A stretch of DNA of 33,139 nt, taken from NCBI GenBank assembly GCA_029007315.1, contig JAQXHO010000132.1, forward strand, positions 1 through 33,139, given 5' to 3'. Source of the DNA: Oscillospiraceae bacterium (GTDB lineage: Bacteria; Bacillota; Clostridia; Oscillospirales; Ruminococcaceae). The notes under the pieces were generated by a model, which was given only the letters and a program-made list of their open reading frames with translations, made no database searches and had not been told where the DNA came from. Made by a program: the position numbers and the translations under genes. The first letter of the stretch is position 1. Every line of letters begins with the position of its first letter. Below are positions 16,871 to 25,650 of the stretch, piece after piece.

Positions 16871-19432
16871 ATGGAGCAGTTATCCCAGGTTATGGAGAGA
16901 ATGCGTTATGCACAGAGGGAATTCGCCTGTTTTTCCCAGGAAAAGACAGATGAAATATTCAAAGCGGCAGCAATGGCGGCGAACAATATGAGGATACATC
17001 TGGCGGAAATGGCGGCAGAGGAAACGGGCATGGGAATAGCAGAGGATAAGGTGATAAAGAATCATTATGCGTCGGAATATATTTACAATGCCTATAAAAA
17101 TACAAAAACCTGCGGCGTTGTATCGAGAAACAGAGCCATGGGAACTCTTCAGATTGCGGAGCCTGTCGGGATAGTTGCGGCGGTCATACCCACCACAAAT
17201 CCCACTTCAACAGTAATATTCAAGGTGCTTCTCTGTCTGAAAACCCGCAATGCAGTGATAATTTCACCTCATCCACGGGCGAAGAAATGCACCGCCGAGG
17301 CAGCGAGGATACTTCGTGAAGCGGCAGAAGCGGCAGGAGCGCCGAAGGGCATAATTGAATGTATAGAAGAGCCTTCTGTTGAGCTTACAAATGAAATAAT
17401 GCAGAAGGCAGACATTATCCTTGCAACAGGCGGTCCCGGCATGGTAAAAGCCGCATATTCCAGCGGAAAGCCTGCCCTTGGGGTAGGCGCAGGCAATGTT
17501 CCTGCCATAATAGATGAATCTGCCGATATAAAACTGGCGGTAAGCTCTGTGGTTCACTCCAAAACCTTTGACAATGGTCTGATATGTGCCTCTGAGCAGT
17601 CAGTCCTTGTGCCGGAAAGCATTTTCGGAGAGGCTATGGATGAATTCAGACTCCGGGGCTGTCACATTCTGTCAGATGATGAAACGGAAGCCGTCAGAAA
17701 AATCATTTTGAAAGACGGTGTACTGAACGGCAGAATCGTAGGTCAGTCCGCTTTGAAAATTGCGGAGCTTGCCGGCATAAGCGTAAGCTTTGATACAAAG
17801 GTGCTAATAGGAATTGTCGAGGACGCAAATCCGGAGGAACCCTTTGCCCATGAAAAACTGTCGCCCATTCTTGCACTGTATAAAACGAAGGATTTTGAAG
17901 ACGCCCTCTGCAAGGCAGAAAGGCTCATTGAGGACGGCGGCTACGGTCATACAGCCTCAATATTTATTGACGCTGAAAGGGAAACTGAACGTCTTGCGGA
18001 ATTTGCCGCCCGTATGAAAGCCTGCCGTCTGGTGGTAAATTCGCCTTCTTCTCACGGCGGAATAGGCGACCTTTACAATTTCAATCTTTCGCCCTCGCTG
18101 ACCCTTGGCTGCGGAACCTGGGGCGGAAATTCCGTATCGGAAAATGTAGGCGTGAAACATCTTCTGAATATAAAAACTCTTGCGGAAAGAAGGGAAAATA
18201 TGCTGTGGCTCCGTGTTCCTCAGAAGGTTTACTTTAAAAGAGGCTGTCTGTCCTCAGCACTGAGAGAGCTTAAAGATGAATACAGGGCAGAGAGAGCCTT
18301 TGTAGTAACGGATTCATTTCTGTTCCGTTCCGGAAACGTAAGAGCAGTAACTGACCTTCTTCATGAAATGGATATAGCATACCAGGTGTATTCCGACGTA
18401 GAGCCTGACCCAACACTTAAAAGTGCAATGGCAGGTGCAGAAGCAATGAGAAGCTTTTCGCCCGACGCAGTAATTGCCTTCGGCGGCGGTTCTGCAATGG
18501 ACGCTGCAAAAATAATGTGTCTGCTGTACGAAAATCCGCAGGCAGATTTCAGAAGCATGGCAATGCGGTTTGCTGATATAAGAAAACGTATCTACAGTTT
18601 CCCGAAAACAGGCGTAAAGTCTGTATTTGCGGCAATTCCCACTTCCTCCGGAACAGGCTCCGAAGTTACGCCCTTTGCAGTCATAACCGATGAAGAAAGC
18701 GGCATCAAGTATCCTCTTGCGGATTATGCTCTTCTGCCCACCATGGCAATTGTTGATCCGGAGCTTTCCATGAGCCAGCCGAAATCCCTTACAGCCGCCT
18801 CCGGAATAGACGCCCTTACCCATGCACTGGAAGCATATGCCTCAGTTATGGCAAGTGATTATACCGACGGACTTGCACTTACAGCGATAAAAAATATATT
18901 TGAATATCTGCCTGTATGCTATGACGACGGAGGAAATACAGCAGCAAGAGAAAAAATGGCAAATGCCGCCGCCATTGCAGGCATAGCCTTTGCCAATGCC
19001 TTTTTGGGACTGTGCCACTCAATGGCGCATAAGCTGGGAGCATTTCATCATCTTCCTCACGGCGTTGCAAATGCACTGCTTATTACTGAGGTAATGAAGT
19101 TCAATATCTCAAAAGCACCTGCCAAAATGGCAACCTTTTCCCAGTACTCCTACCCTCATACTCTGGAGAGATACTGTGAATGTGCAAGGTTCATAGGCAT
19201 TGAGGGCAAAAATGAAGACGAGCTGTTCGACGGACTCATCAGGAAAACAGAAGAGCTAAAAAAGCATATAGGCATAAAGGAAAACCTCCGGGCATACGGC
19301 ATAAAGGAGGAGGACTTCATGTCGAGCCTTGACGCAATGACAAAGCAGGCATTTGATGACCAGTGTACCGGAGCAAATCCACGTTATCCGCTTATGAGTG
19401 AGATAAAGGAAATTTACCTCAGAATCTTATAA
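16871..19432 (+). CDS. adhE: Bifunctional acetaldehyde/alcohol dehydrogenase AdhE
   Basis: Reduces acetyl-CoA to acetaldehyde and then to ethanol with NADH, the usual fermentative route for redox balance. The 853 aa are close to family length. The N-terminal CoA-acylating aldehyde dehydrogenase domain (about 1-440) has PTTNPTSTVIFK and catalytic Cys239 in NGLICASEQS. The C-terminal iron-dependent alcohol dehydrogenase domain (about 448-853) has AFGGGSAMDAAK, PTSSGTGSEVTPFAV and metal-binding stretches SGIDALTHALEAY, LCHSMAHKLG and FHHLPHGVANA. GAGAGGAG precedes the ATG. It is divergent from spoIIGA with an 81-bp gap. I see no clear Rex operator or plus-strand promoter there. Codon use is less biased than in groEL or glgP. 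It is a single-gene unit with its own terminator. Confidence 0.96.
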   Translation: MEQLSQVMERMRYAQREFACFSQEKTDEIFKAAAMAANNMRIHLAEMAAEETGMGIAEDKVIKNHYASEYIYNAYKNTKTCGVVSRNRAMGTLQIAEPVGIVAAVIPTTNPTSTVIFKVLLCLKTRNAVIISPHPRAKKCTAEAARILREAAEAAGAPKGIIECIEEPSVELTNEIMQKADIILATGGPGMVKAAYSSGKPALGVGAGNVPAIIDESADIKLAVSSVVHSKTFDNGLICASEQSVLVPESIFGEAMDEFRLRGCHILSDDETEAVRKIILKDGVLNGRIVGQSALKIAELAGISVSFDTKVLIGIVEDANPEEPFAHEKLSPILALYKTKDFEDALCKAERLIEDGGYGHTASIFIDAERETERLAEFAARMKACRLVVNSPSSHGGIGDLYNFNLSPSLTLGCGTWGGNSVSENVGVKHLLNIKTLAERRENMLWLRVPQKVYFKRGCLSSALRELKDEYRAERAFVVTDSFLFRSGNVRAVTDLLHEMDIAYQVYSDVEPDPTLKSAMAGAEAMRSFSPDAVIAFGGGSAMDAAKIMCLLYENPQADFRSMAMRFADIRKRIYSFPKTGVKSVFAAIPTSSGTGSEVTPFAVITDEESGIKYPLADYALLPTMAIVDPELSMSQPKSLTAASGIDALTHALEAYASVMASDYTDGLALTAIKNIFEYLPVCYDDGGNTAAREKMANAAAIAGIAFANAFLGLCHSMAHKLGAFHHLPHGVANALLITEVMKFNISKAPAKMATFSQYSYPHTLERYCECARFIGIEGKNEDELFDGLIRKTEELKKHIGIKENLRAYGIKEEDFMSSLDAMTKQAFDDQCTGANPRYPLMSEIKEIYLRIL

Positions 19433-19443
19433 AGGCAATTACA

Positions 19444-19477
19444 GGTGCGGAAAGAAATTCCGCACCATTTTAATTTT
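19444..19477 (+). terminator. Intrinsic terminator after adhE
   Basis: Perfect 9-bp stem GGTGCGGAA (19444-19452) with TTCCGCACC (19458-19466), loop AGAAA, followed by a T-rich stretch. Confidence 0.85.
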
Positions 19478-19480
19478 CTC

Positions 19481-19510
19481 TTTACAAATGTAACTGAATT
19501 ATGTTATAAT
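19481..19510 (+). promoter_or_regulatory. Promoter of the C39-like/dockerin gene
   Basis: TTTACA (19481-19486), 18-bp spacer, TATAAT (19505-19510), also with an extended -10 TG (19502-19503). Confidence 0.75.
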
Positions 19511-19541
19511 AGAGAAGTATTAATTAAAAAGGAGAAATCCA

Positions 19542-20546
19542 ATGCCACTTAGAAAACTAAAAATATTACCGGCAGTATGTTCTGTGATTCTTTCATGTGC
19601 AGTACTGCGGATATGTTCTGTCAATGCAGACGCCCTTTCACCCTGTACGCCATTTCCCATAGCATGGCAGCAGCGTGATGACGCAGGAGCAGAAAATCAA
19701 AGGCTTTCCTACATACCGGAACTGGAAAACTGGTGCTATTACCCGTGGAACAGAGGAACGGAAACAAACAATACAGTCGGTCTTGCGGGATGCAGTCTTT
19801 TTTCTGTGATAAACAATGTCTATTACAATACGGGAAATGTTCCCGACCCGAGAGTGCTTGCAGATTTTGCCATCCGTGAAGGCTACAGAACGGCAGGAGT
19901 CAGCGGAGTGAAGGCTGAATTCTTCTATGGTTTTGTCACGGAATTCGGCGCTCAGTACGGTATGCAGTATGCAGGCAGTACCCGTTCTGCTGAGGAAGTT
20001 CTTGCCCATGTGAGAAACGGCGGCTCTTCCAGTTCAAATGTGTACGGACACTGGATAAATATTGCGGATTACGACGAGGAAAACGACCTCTATCTGATAC
20101 TTGATTCATGTCATACCTGTCCGAGAGGAAACAACATCACATGGACGGATAAGGAAAACGGTGTTGCATGGCTTACGCCAGGAGAGCTTCTTGAAAAGGG
20201 AAAAAGCGGATATTACGGCATAGACGAGAGATATTCAGTTCTTTATACGTTTGATTATACCTTCACTGCCCTTCAGAGCGACGCCAATGCCGACGGTGTT
20301 GTTGATACGAAAGATGCACAGGCAGTCCTTGTAAATTACGCCTTTGCATCAGCAGGCATACAGCCGCCGTCCTTTCACGCACATCCGAAGCAGAACGAGC
20401 TTTGCGAAATTGCTGCGGACGCCAACGGCGACGGCGCAGTAAATACAGAAGACGCTGAATATATTCTTGATATATACGCAAAAACTGCGGCAGTTTCTGA
20501 TAATGAAGAGAATATCGCAGATAATACAACTGAGGAGGCAGAGTAA
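19542..20546 (+). CDS. Secreted C39-like cysteine peptidase domain with dockerin-type repeats
   Basis: A secreted protein of 334 aa. A signal peptide (about 1-31) is followed by a papain-fold, C39-like domain (about 35-240). Its catalytic pattern is Cys84 in LAGCSLFSVINN, His170 in VYGHWINIADYD and Asp188 in YLILDSC. Two calcium-loop repeats follow, DANADGVVDTKD (247-258) and DANGDGAVNTED (293-304), separated by a longer spacer than in a standard dockerin. AAAAGGAGA precedes the ATG. Its stop codon is 1 nt before the uridine phosphorylase start, and the ribosome binding site of that gene lies within its last codons. It may process or bind proteins in a cellulosome-like complex; the substrate is unknown. 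The protease call rests on motif order only. Confidence 0.75.
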   Translation: MPLRKLKILPAVCSVILSCAVLRICSVNADALSPCTPFPIAWQQRDDAGAENQRLSYIPELENWCYYPWNRGTETNNTVGLAGCSLFSVINNVYYNTGNVPDPRVLADFAIREGYRTAGVSGVKAEFFYGFVTEFGAQYGMQYAGSTRSAEEVLAHVRNGGSSSSNVYGHWINIADYDEENDLYLILDSCHTCPRGNNITWTDKENGVAWLTPGELLEKGKSGYYGIDERYSVLYTFDYTFTALQSDANADGVVDTKDAQAVLVNYAFASAGIQPPSFHAHPKQNELCEIAADANGDGAVNTEDAEYILDIYAKTAAVSDNEENIADNTTEEAE

Positions 20547-20547
20547 A

Positions 20548-21315
20548 ATGCAGTCATCAGAAAAAATGTTTCATCTCAGCTGTACACCGGAGGATATCGG
20601 CAGGTATGTGCTTCTGCCCGGCGCTCCGGAACGTGCGGACGTTATAGCCTCATACCTTGATGATGCAAGGCTGATAGGCAGGAACAGGGAATTCACCATA
20701 TGGACAGGAAATCTGTCGGGTGAAAGAGTAACAGTGACCTCCACCGGAATAGGAGGACCTTCTGCCGCAATAGCAATGGAAGAGCTTGTAATGTGCGGAG
20801 CAGATACTTTTATAAGAGTAGGAACCTGCGGAGGAATGCAGCCGGATATACTTCCGGGACAGCTTATCATTCCCACCGGTGCTGTACGAATGGAAGGCAC
20901 ATCTCATGAATATATGCCCTCTGCCTATCCTGCGGTTCCGGATTTCGGACTGACATCTGAGATCGTGAATGCGGCAGAGTCCCTGTCATATCCCTTCAGG
21001 GCAGGAGTGGTTCACTGCAAGGATTCCTTTTACGGACAGCATGACCCGGCACACAAGCCTGTGGCAAACCGTCTTATCAATGACTGGAACGCATGGAAAG
21101 CCGCCGGAGTTCTGGCTTCGGAAATGGAATCAGCGGCACTCTTCGTAGTGGCGGCAACTCTTCATGTGCGCTGTGCAACAGTCCTGAATATGATCTGGAA
21201 CCAGGAAAACAAGGAAGGCTACGGTACTGATTCCGCACCTAAGCTGGACATGGACGCCGCCATAAAAACGGCGGTGGAAGCTCTCCGCAGAATTATAGCA
21301 AAAGATAATGGCTAA
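20548..21315 (+). CDS. udp: Uridine phosphorylase (nucleoside phosphorylase family)
   Basis: A cytosolic enzyme that splits uridine with phosphate into uracil and ribose-1-phosphate for pyrimidine salvage. 255 aa, close to the 253 of E. coli Udp. Family blocks: YVLLPGAPERADVIA (phosphate site), TGIGGPSAAIAMEEL, RVGTCGGMQPDI and ASEMESAALFVVAATL (nucleoside site). The ATG at 20548 is chosen for GAGGAGG 9 nt upstream; a start at 20467 would overlap the preceding gene by 80 bp. It is coupled to a secreted protease/dockerin gene with no functional link that I can see. The closest substrate is uridine, but related purine activity cannot be excluded. Confidence 0.9.
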   Translation: MQSSEKMFHLSCTPEDIGRYVLLPGAPERADVIASYLDDARLIGRNREFTIWTGNLSGERVTVTSTGIGGPSAAIAMEELVMCGADTFIRVGTCGGMQPDILPGQLIIPTGAVRMEGTSHEYMPSAYPAVPDFGLTSEIVNAAESLSYPFRAGVVHCKDSFYGQHDPAHKPVANRLINDWNAWKAAGVLASEMESAALFVVAATLHVRCATVLNMIWNQENKEGYGTDSAPKLDMDAAIKTAVEALRRIIAKDNG

Positions 21316-21320
21316 TTTAA

Positions 21321-21360
21321 AAGGCTGACGCAAACCGTGTGCGTCAGCCTTCTGTTTTTA
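21321..21360. terminator. Bidirectional intrinsic terminator
   Basis: 12-bp stem AAGGCTGACGCA (21321-21332) with 21340-21351, loop AACCGTG. T-rich stretches follow on both strands, serving udp and the convergent membrane-protein gene. Confidence 0.88.
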
Positions 21361-21382
21361 TCGGGGATTTTATGCTTAAATA

Positions 21383-23734
21383 TTACTGCCAGAAGATAAG
21401 CAGATCTTCTGCGGCGTCATAGATATTCGGGAAATGCCTTATCAGTGAGCTGTCACGTACTCCGATAAGGAGAAGCCAGCTTATGACTATTGTCAGCACT
21501 GCTCCTGCTGCGGAAAGCTTGTATTTCATTCCGTAACCCTCTGATCTTCCAAGGGCATAGAGAATTGCAGCGGCGGCACATATTGCAAGAACAGGCAGAA
21601 AATCAAGAATATATCTGTCCACAGCGCCTGCCATACAGAAATTCAGCCAGCCAATAATGAGGCACAGACCAATGCCCAGGAGAAGCACCCATTTTCTGAG
21701 AATGTATGATGACTTTTCTGTCTGAAGGCAGTTCTTTCTGCTTACAGCCGCCGGAACAAAGAGCATTCCTATGGTTATCAGTGGATATGTGAATGCACCA
21801 ATGGCAGGGCCTAAATATGTATACCTTGTGTAATTGTACAGAACGCAGAAGTTAGGTTCTATGAACGGGAAACTTCCCTTCGGTCTGGGCAGCTGTAAGA
21901 AGTAGTGATACAGCATAGGAAAAATGCCCGACAGCATTACCGTATTAGCATGAACGTCGCTGACCGTCAGCTGATATGCCGCACCGAAATCAAAGGGCGA
22001 ACCGAATCTTGCGGCATTATACCACATAATGACAGCAGCTCCGGATATTACAGGTACAAGAAAGCTTCCTGCCTGGGCAGTTTTATATTTTACGCTCATA
22101 GTCTTATCTCTGAGAATGCCAATGAAAAACGGCAGCAGAACAAGTCCTAAAAGTGCCGTTCCTGGACGTGAGCCTGCGCAGAATGCAAGGGAAGCACCGG
22201 AAACAAAAAGTTTAGCAATGCGTCTTACGGCAGATTCCTCCGAACACGCCGTTATTCCCGCCCACAGACACAGGAAGAGCCAGAACATACCGGAAAGAAT
22301 CGGAAGGCTGTAGCGGCTAACCTGGTTCATGCAGGTGTATATACCGGCACAGCTTACTCCAGCCGTCATAAGGAGTATCAGCATTAAGAGATTTATTTTA
22401 GGAACAAGCTTTCTGCACAGGACAATAAGTGTCTGGCAGAAGAAAAATACAGCCAGTATTCCGAAAAAAATGGACGCCATTTCCAAAGACGGAACCTTTC
22501 CTGTTATCATATAGTAGGGATAATAGAATGTCACTACAGGAGCCGCACCGAAATAGCAGTAATAATGACCGTCGTAATAGGCGTAGTCCCAGTGATAGGC
22601 GGCTCCTTCTGCTTCACGCAAAGATTTGTCATAAACATTGTCAAGCTCTGCAAGCTTCGGGTCGGGGTCCAGATCCAGATAAACCTGACCCTTCTGAAAT
22701 GCGTCAAAGGTATAGGAAAAAGGGTCGTTTATGGAAAGTGCCGCCGTTTGCTCATAAGGTACAGCGCCTTCGTAGGGATTGAGGAAAACCACCGAGCTTA
22801 CAGCCAGCAGAAGAACGGCAGCCTGAACTGCAATATTATGGCTTGTTCTGCTGCCGTCAAATACTATTCTGTACAGCTTCAGTTCCTTTATTATGATGAT
22901 AAGTGCAAAAGCTGTTAAAAGAACGAAAAACCGCAGAGCAGAAAAGTCAAAGGGCAGTGCATTCACAGCCGTTATTGAATTTATGGTGATCCACTTTGAA
23001 ACGTTTGAAAAACAGAGCCTTACTGCATGGAGCTGTCCGTAGGGGTTTACGGAAGCAGTGAAAGGATAGCCGGCTGCCATGGTGAATTTGTCCTGTGCAA
23101 TTTCAAAGCTTTCAGACATATTGTCGTCCTTTATCCGGACAGACACCTCAAAGGGCAGACTTTCATTTGTGATCTGCTGTTCCATGTCAAATACAAGACC
23201 CTTTGTAAATTCCGGCGGAGCTTCAAAGGTGATGTCGGTATTGCCTCTGACGCTTATCTTGTTCCCGGAAATCCTTCCTTCGCCCTCTATCTGTGCAGTA
23301 TTGAGGGAAATTTCCTCCTGCATAGGCTTTGCTGTAAAGCTTTTCATGTTGAAAATAAATACTTCACACAGCAGTATTGCCAGACCGGCGATAAGGAGCT
23401 TTCCGAATATGCGGAATAGCCCCTTGCTGTCCGTCATGTAAAGAATTGCCGAAGTCTGTACAAGACAGCATATGACGGAGGCTGACCATACGGAAATATT
23501 ATTCTCCGTAAACGTGAATGTGCTTATCAGAACAGAAATGACCGTTAAAAAAAGTGCAGCAAGGGCAGAGATTATCAGAAAAGACAACCCGGTCTTACCC
23601 AGACACGATTTCTTAACAGGTATTATCCTTTCGAAAAGCACACGCTTTTCCGGCAGTTTAAAACCTGCCCACAGTGCAAAGGCAGCTGCACCCGACAGGA
23701 ACGCTGCCAGTGCCATTGTTAAAATGTGATTCAT
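21383..23734 (-). CDS. Large polytopic membrane protein, GT-C glycosyltransferase-like
   Basis: A 783-aa protein with about a dozen predicted membrane helices. An N-terminal membrane block (1-130) is followed by an extracytoplasmic beta-rich insert (about 145-255, ISLNTAQIEGEGRISGN onward). A second membrane block has a long loop rich in Asp, Tyr and His (about 340-410). That loop includes DLDPDPKLAELDNVYD and HWDYAYYDGHYYCYFGAAP, a layout seen in GT-C membrane glycosyltransferases that use polyprenyl-phosphate sugars. More helices follow, with AGSRPGTALLG. I cannot name a specific family or substrate. It is a single gene with its own promoter and a shared terminator. Surface glycan assembly or glycosylation of exported proteins, such as Thr-rich linkers, is an inference only. 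Confidence 0.6.
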   Translation of the reverse strand: MNHILTMALAAFLSGAAAFALWAGFKLPEKRVLFERIIPVKKSCLGKTGLSFLIISALAALFLTVISVLISTFTFTENNISVWSASVICCLVQTSAILYMTDSKGLFRIFGKLLIAGLAILLCEVFIFNMKSFTAKPMQEEISLNTAQIEGEGRISGNKISVRGNTDITFEAPPEFTKGLVFDMEQQITNESLPFEVSVRIKDDNMSESFEIAQDKFTMAAGYPFTASVNPYGQLHAVRLCFSNVSKWITINSITAVNALPFDFSALRFFVLLTAFALIIIIKELKLYRIVFDGSRTSHNIAVQAAVLLLAVSSVVFLNPYEGAVPYEQTAALSINDPFSYTFDAFQKGQVYLDLDPDPKLAELDNVYDKSLREAEGAAYHWDYAYYDGHYYCYFGAAPVVTFYYPYYMITGKVPSLEMASIFFGILAVFFFCQTLIVLCRKLVPKINLLMLILLMTAGVSCAGIYTCMNQVSRYSLPILSGMFWLFLCLWAGITACSEESAVRRIAKLFVSGASLAFCAGSRPGTALLGLVLLPFFIGILRDKTMSVKYKTAQAGSFLVPVISGAAVIMWYNAARFGSPFDFGAAYQLTVSDVHANTVMLSGIFPMLYHYFLQLPRPKGSFPFIEPNFCVLYNYTRYTYLGPAIGAFTYPLITIGMLFVPAAVSRKNCLQTEKSSYILRKWVLLLGIGLCLIIGWLNFCMAGAVDRYILDFLPVLAICAAAAILYALGRSEGYGMKYKLSAAGAVLTIVISWLLLIGVRDSSLIRHFPNIYDAAEDLLIFWQ

Positions 23735-23768
23735 TGCATCAAAACCTTTCTTAAAAAATCCCTGTTTT

Positions 23769-23798
23769 ATTATATAACATCTATCAGGAAAATGTCAA
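23769..23798 (-). promoter_or_regulatory. Promoter of the GT-C-like gene
   Basis: On the minus strand, TTGACA (23798-23793), 18-bp spacer, TATAAT (23774-23769). Both boxes are perfect consensus. Confidence 0.85.
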
Positions 23799-23805
23799 GC
23801 ATATG

Positions 23806-23839
23806 CAAAAAAATAAGCCCTTCTCACGAAGAGAAGGGC
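23806..23839 (-). terminator. Intrinsic terminator after the lysozyme-like/dockerin gene
   Basis: 9-bp stem, plus-strand GCCCTTCTC (23817-23825) with GAGAAGGGC (23831-23839), loop ACGAA. A T run follows on the minus strand. Confidence 0.88.
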
Positions 23840-23853
23840 GATTTGATTTTCGA

Positions 23854-25308
23854 TCATAAAATAGGAAGCGCTGTGTAGTGACCTACAAGGTGCTGCATAA
23901 TAACGGTTACGTCCTTGGTGGAAAGAACGCTGTCATATGAACAGTCAGAGTTTGCGATCTGCTCAACATTAAGTGTGACAGCACCAACAAGGTATTTGTG
24001 CAGTAATACTGCGTCTGCAACTGTAACTGCACCGTCACAGTTTACATCACCGTAAATGGAAGCATATGCGCTGTTTACGATAACATCTGTGCGTACAGCA
24101 GTTGTGGAAGTAACGGAAGACTCTGTTGTTGTATCAACAGTTGTTGTTTCTGTGGCTTCAGTAGTTTCGGTTGTTTCTTCAGTTGTCTGAACAGTTGTTT
24201 CCGTTGTTTCGGAAGTTTCTGTTTCAGTTGTGGTAGTTTCTTCTGATGTTACAGAAGTTTCAGCCGGAGCTGCAGTTGTCTGAACAGTTGTTTCTGCAGC
24301 AGTTGTTGTTGTGGTTGTGGTTGTAGCTGTTGTTGTTTCAGCAGTTGTGGTTTCGGAAGCTTCACTGTCAGTGCATGGAACAATATAATCCATTGAACAG
24401 TATCCGGAATAGCTTCCGTAGCTAAGCTTTGCCCAGCCGTTGCCTGTTTCTGTAACAGTAACAACCGTGCCGTTAGGTATTTTAGTAACTATAGAGTAAC
24501 CGGTTCCCGGACCGCTTCTCATATTAAGAGAAGAAGCAGTAACGGTGTATGTGCCTGCGCCGTCTTCGGTAAACTGAATCGCAGGTGTAGTTGTTGTGGT
24601 TGTAGCCTGTGTGTTTTCAGTGCCGCCCATGTCCAGACCGCAAAGATATGAATAAACCATCTTTGTTCTTGTGACAAAGGCACTGCCGGAACTGTAGTTG
24701 TCGTTGAGAGCTGCCTTGTACATATCATCAAGTGTTACAGCAGCATAGGAGCCTGCATAGGAAGCAGCTCTTTTAGCGATTCTTGCTGCGATACCACTGC
24801 CGAAATTGTAGATATCTGCATAAAGAACAAGCGCTCCTGCATCGGTAAGGCCCTTGTTCTGTCCTGTGACAATGTAGCCCTGTACGTCCTCAGCCGCCTG
24901 AGCGTCCTGTGCTGCAATTCCGCATTCGGATGAAAGCAGTGCAGAAGCCGCCTTGGCTTCAGCGGCGGTAAAGGTACGATAGTTCCAGTTTGCCCCACTC
25001 ATAATCTCACTGTAAAGGGCAGTACCCAGTGTTTCCTCTGCAAAGGCAGGGGCGATCTGGCAGGCTCTTTTCATAACGTTCAGCGCTCTTGAAGCGTGCC
25101 ACTGTAATTTGCCGACGCTGACAGCGCCGCAGTCGTTAGGATTTACAGAACCGTATGAGCCTTCGTGTGAGATGATGCATTCAATTGCCATAGAGGTCAT
25201 TTCTTCCAGCGTTGCAGCTGAAATAGCTGACGGTGCGGCAAATGCTGACAGCATCAGTACGAGTGCGGTCACGCAGGAAACCCCGACAGCCGAAATTTTT
25301 TTCAACAT
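23854..25308 (-). CDS. Secreted lysozyme-like protein with SH3b domain, Thr/Glu linker and dockerin
   Basis: About 484 aa. A signal peptide (1-31) is followed by a helical domain (about 33-225). The domain starts MAIECIISHEGSYGSVNPND and includes GAVSVGKLQWHASRALN, which resembles lysozyme-superfamily domains with a candidate catalytic Glu49. Then come a short Thr linker, a bacterial SH3b domain (about 253-310, SSLNMRSGPGTGYSIV and NGWAKLSYGSYSGYCSMDYI) that should bind cell wall, a long Thr/Glu/Ser/Ala linker (about 316-405) and a dockerin (about 415-483). The first calcium loop is DVNCDGAVTVAD and the second is degenerate (DCSYDSVLSTKD). The ATG at 25308 has AAAGGAG upstream; a longer frame reaching 25422 runs into the leader and lacks a signal at its start. 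Peptidoglycan cleavage is inferred, not shown. Confidence 0.75.
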   Translation of the reverse strand: MLKKISAVGVSCVTALVLMLSAFAAPSAISAATLEEMTSMAIECIISHEGSYGSVNPNDCGAVSVGKLQWHASRALNVMKRACQIAPAFAEETLGTALYSEIMSGANWNYRTFTAAEAKAASALLSSECGIAAQDAQAAEDVQGYIVTGQNKGLTDAGALVLYADIYNFGSGIAARIAKRAASYAGSYAAVTLDDMYKAALNDNYSSGSAFVTRTKMVYSYLCGLDMGGTENTQATTTTTTPAIQFTEDGAGTYTVTASSLNMRSGPGTGYSIVTKIPNGTVVTVTETGNGWAKLSYGSYSGYCSMDYIVPCTDSEASETTTAETTTATTTTTTTTAAETTVQTTAAPAETSVTSEETTTTETETSETTETTVQTTEETTETTEATETTTVDTTTESSVTSTTAVRTDVIVNSAYASIYGDVNCDGAVTVADAVLLHKYLVGAVTLNVEQIANSDCSYDSVLSTKDVTVIMQHLVGHYTALPIL

Positions 25309-25647
25309 ATTAAGTATACTCCTTTTTCTTAAAAACAAGTTTGAAATTTGCAAGCAGCAGTCAAGGCTGCATTGCTGTACGGCTTTAAGTAAAAATGCTT
25401 GCCGTCTGCAATGCGTCTGCATGAAATCGAGATTATTCCATTGTAAAGTTTCAATATGGACGCTTGCTGAAAGCAGTATCTGGTGCTTCGCTTCGGCACA
25501 TTGTCCTGTACCATATCATTAAGTTCAGCGCCGGTCTGCCGTGGCAGGTCCTTTTTAGCATTGCATGATATGAACTGTCTTCATATCACGGAAGGTTCGG
25601 GCATCAGAACCGGTGTGTGTCACCGGGTATGCCATTCACCGTACCCT
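25309..25647 (-). ncRNA. Long structured 5' leader, candidate riboswitch of unknown class
   Basis: Transcription should start near 25645-25647, giving a leader of about 340 nt. In order on the minus strand: GGCAT/ATGCC helix (25633-25629 with 25604-25600) enclosing a perfect 6-bp hairpin CCGGTG-ACACA-CACCGG (25626-25610); a perfect 8-bp hairpin GATATGAA-GACAG-TTCATATC (25587-25567); GGTACA/TGTGCC (25512-25495); and a 9-bp stem with one bulge (25375-25350) close to the ribosome binding site. Cell-wall hydrolase genes are often controlled by c-di-AMP (ydaO-type) riboswitches, but I could not match that consensus, so the class is left open. Confidence 0.5.
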
Positions 25648-25650
25648 GTA

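Noticed and set aside
20467-20547. Upstream start for uridine phosphorylase at 20467
   Set aside because: It would overlap the preceding gene by 80 bp with a sequence absent from the family; the ATG at 20548 has GAGGAGG and gives the usual length.
25309-25422. N-terminal extension of the lysozyme-like/dockerin gene up to 25422
   Set aside because: The extension lacks a ribosome binding site and hides the signal peptide; the ATG at 25308 has AAAGGAG and a standard signal sequence.
25495-25647. Direct call of a ydaO c-di-AMP riboswitch
   Set aside because: The genomic context fits, but the conserved ydaO segments could not be lined up with this leader by eye, so only a structured leader is reported.
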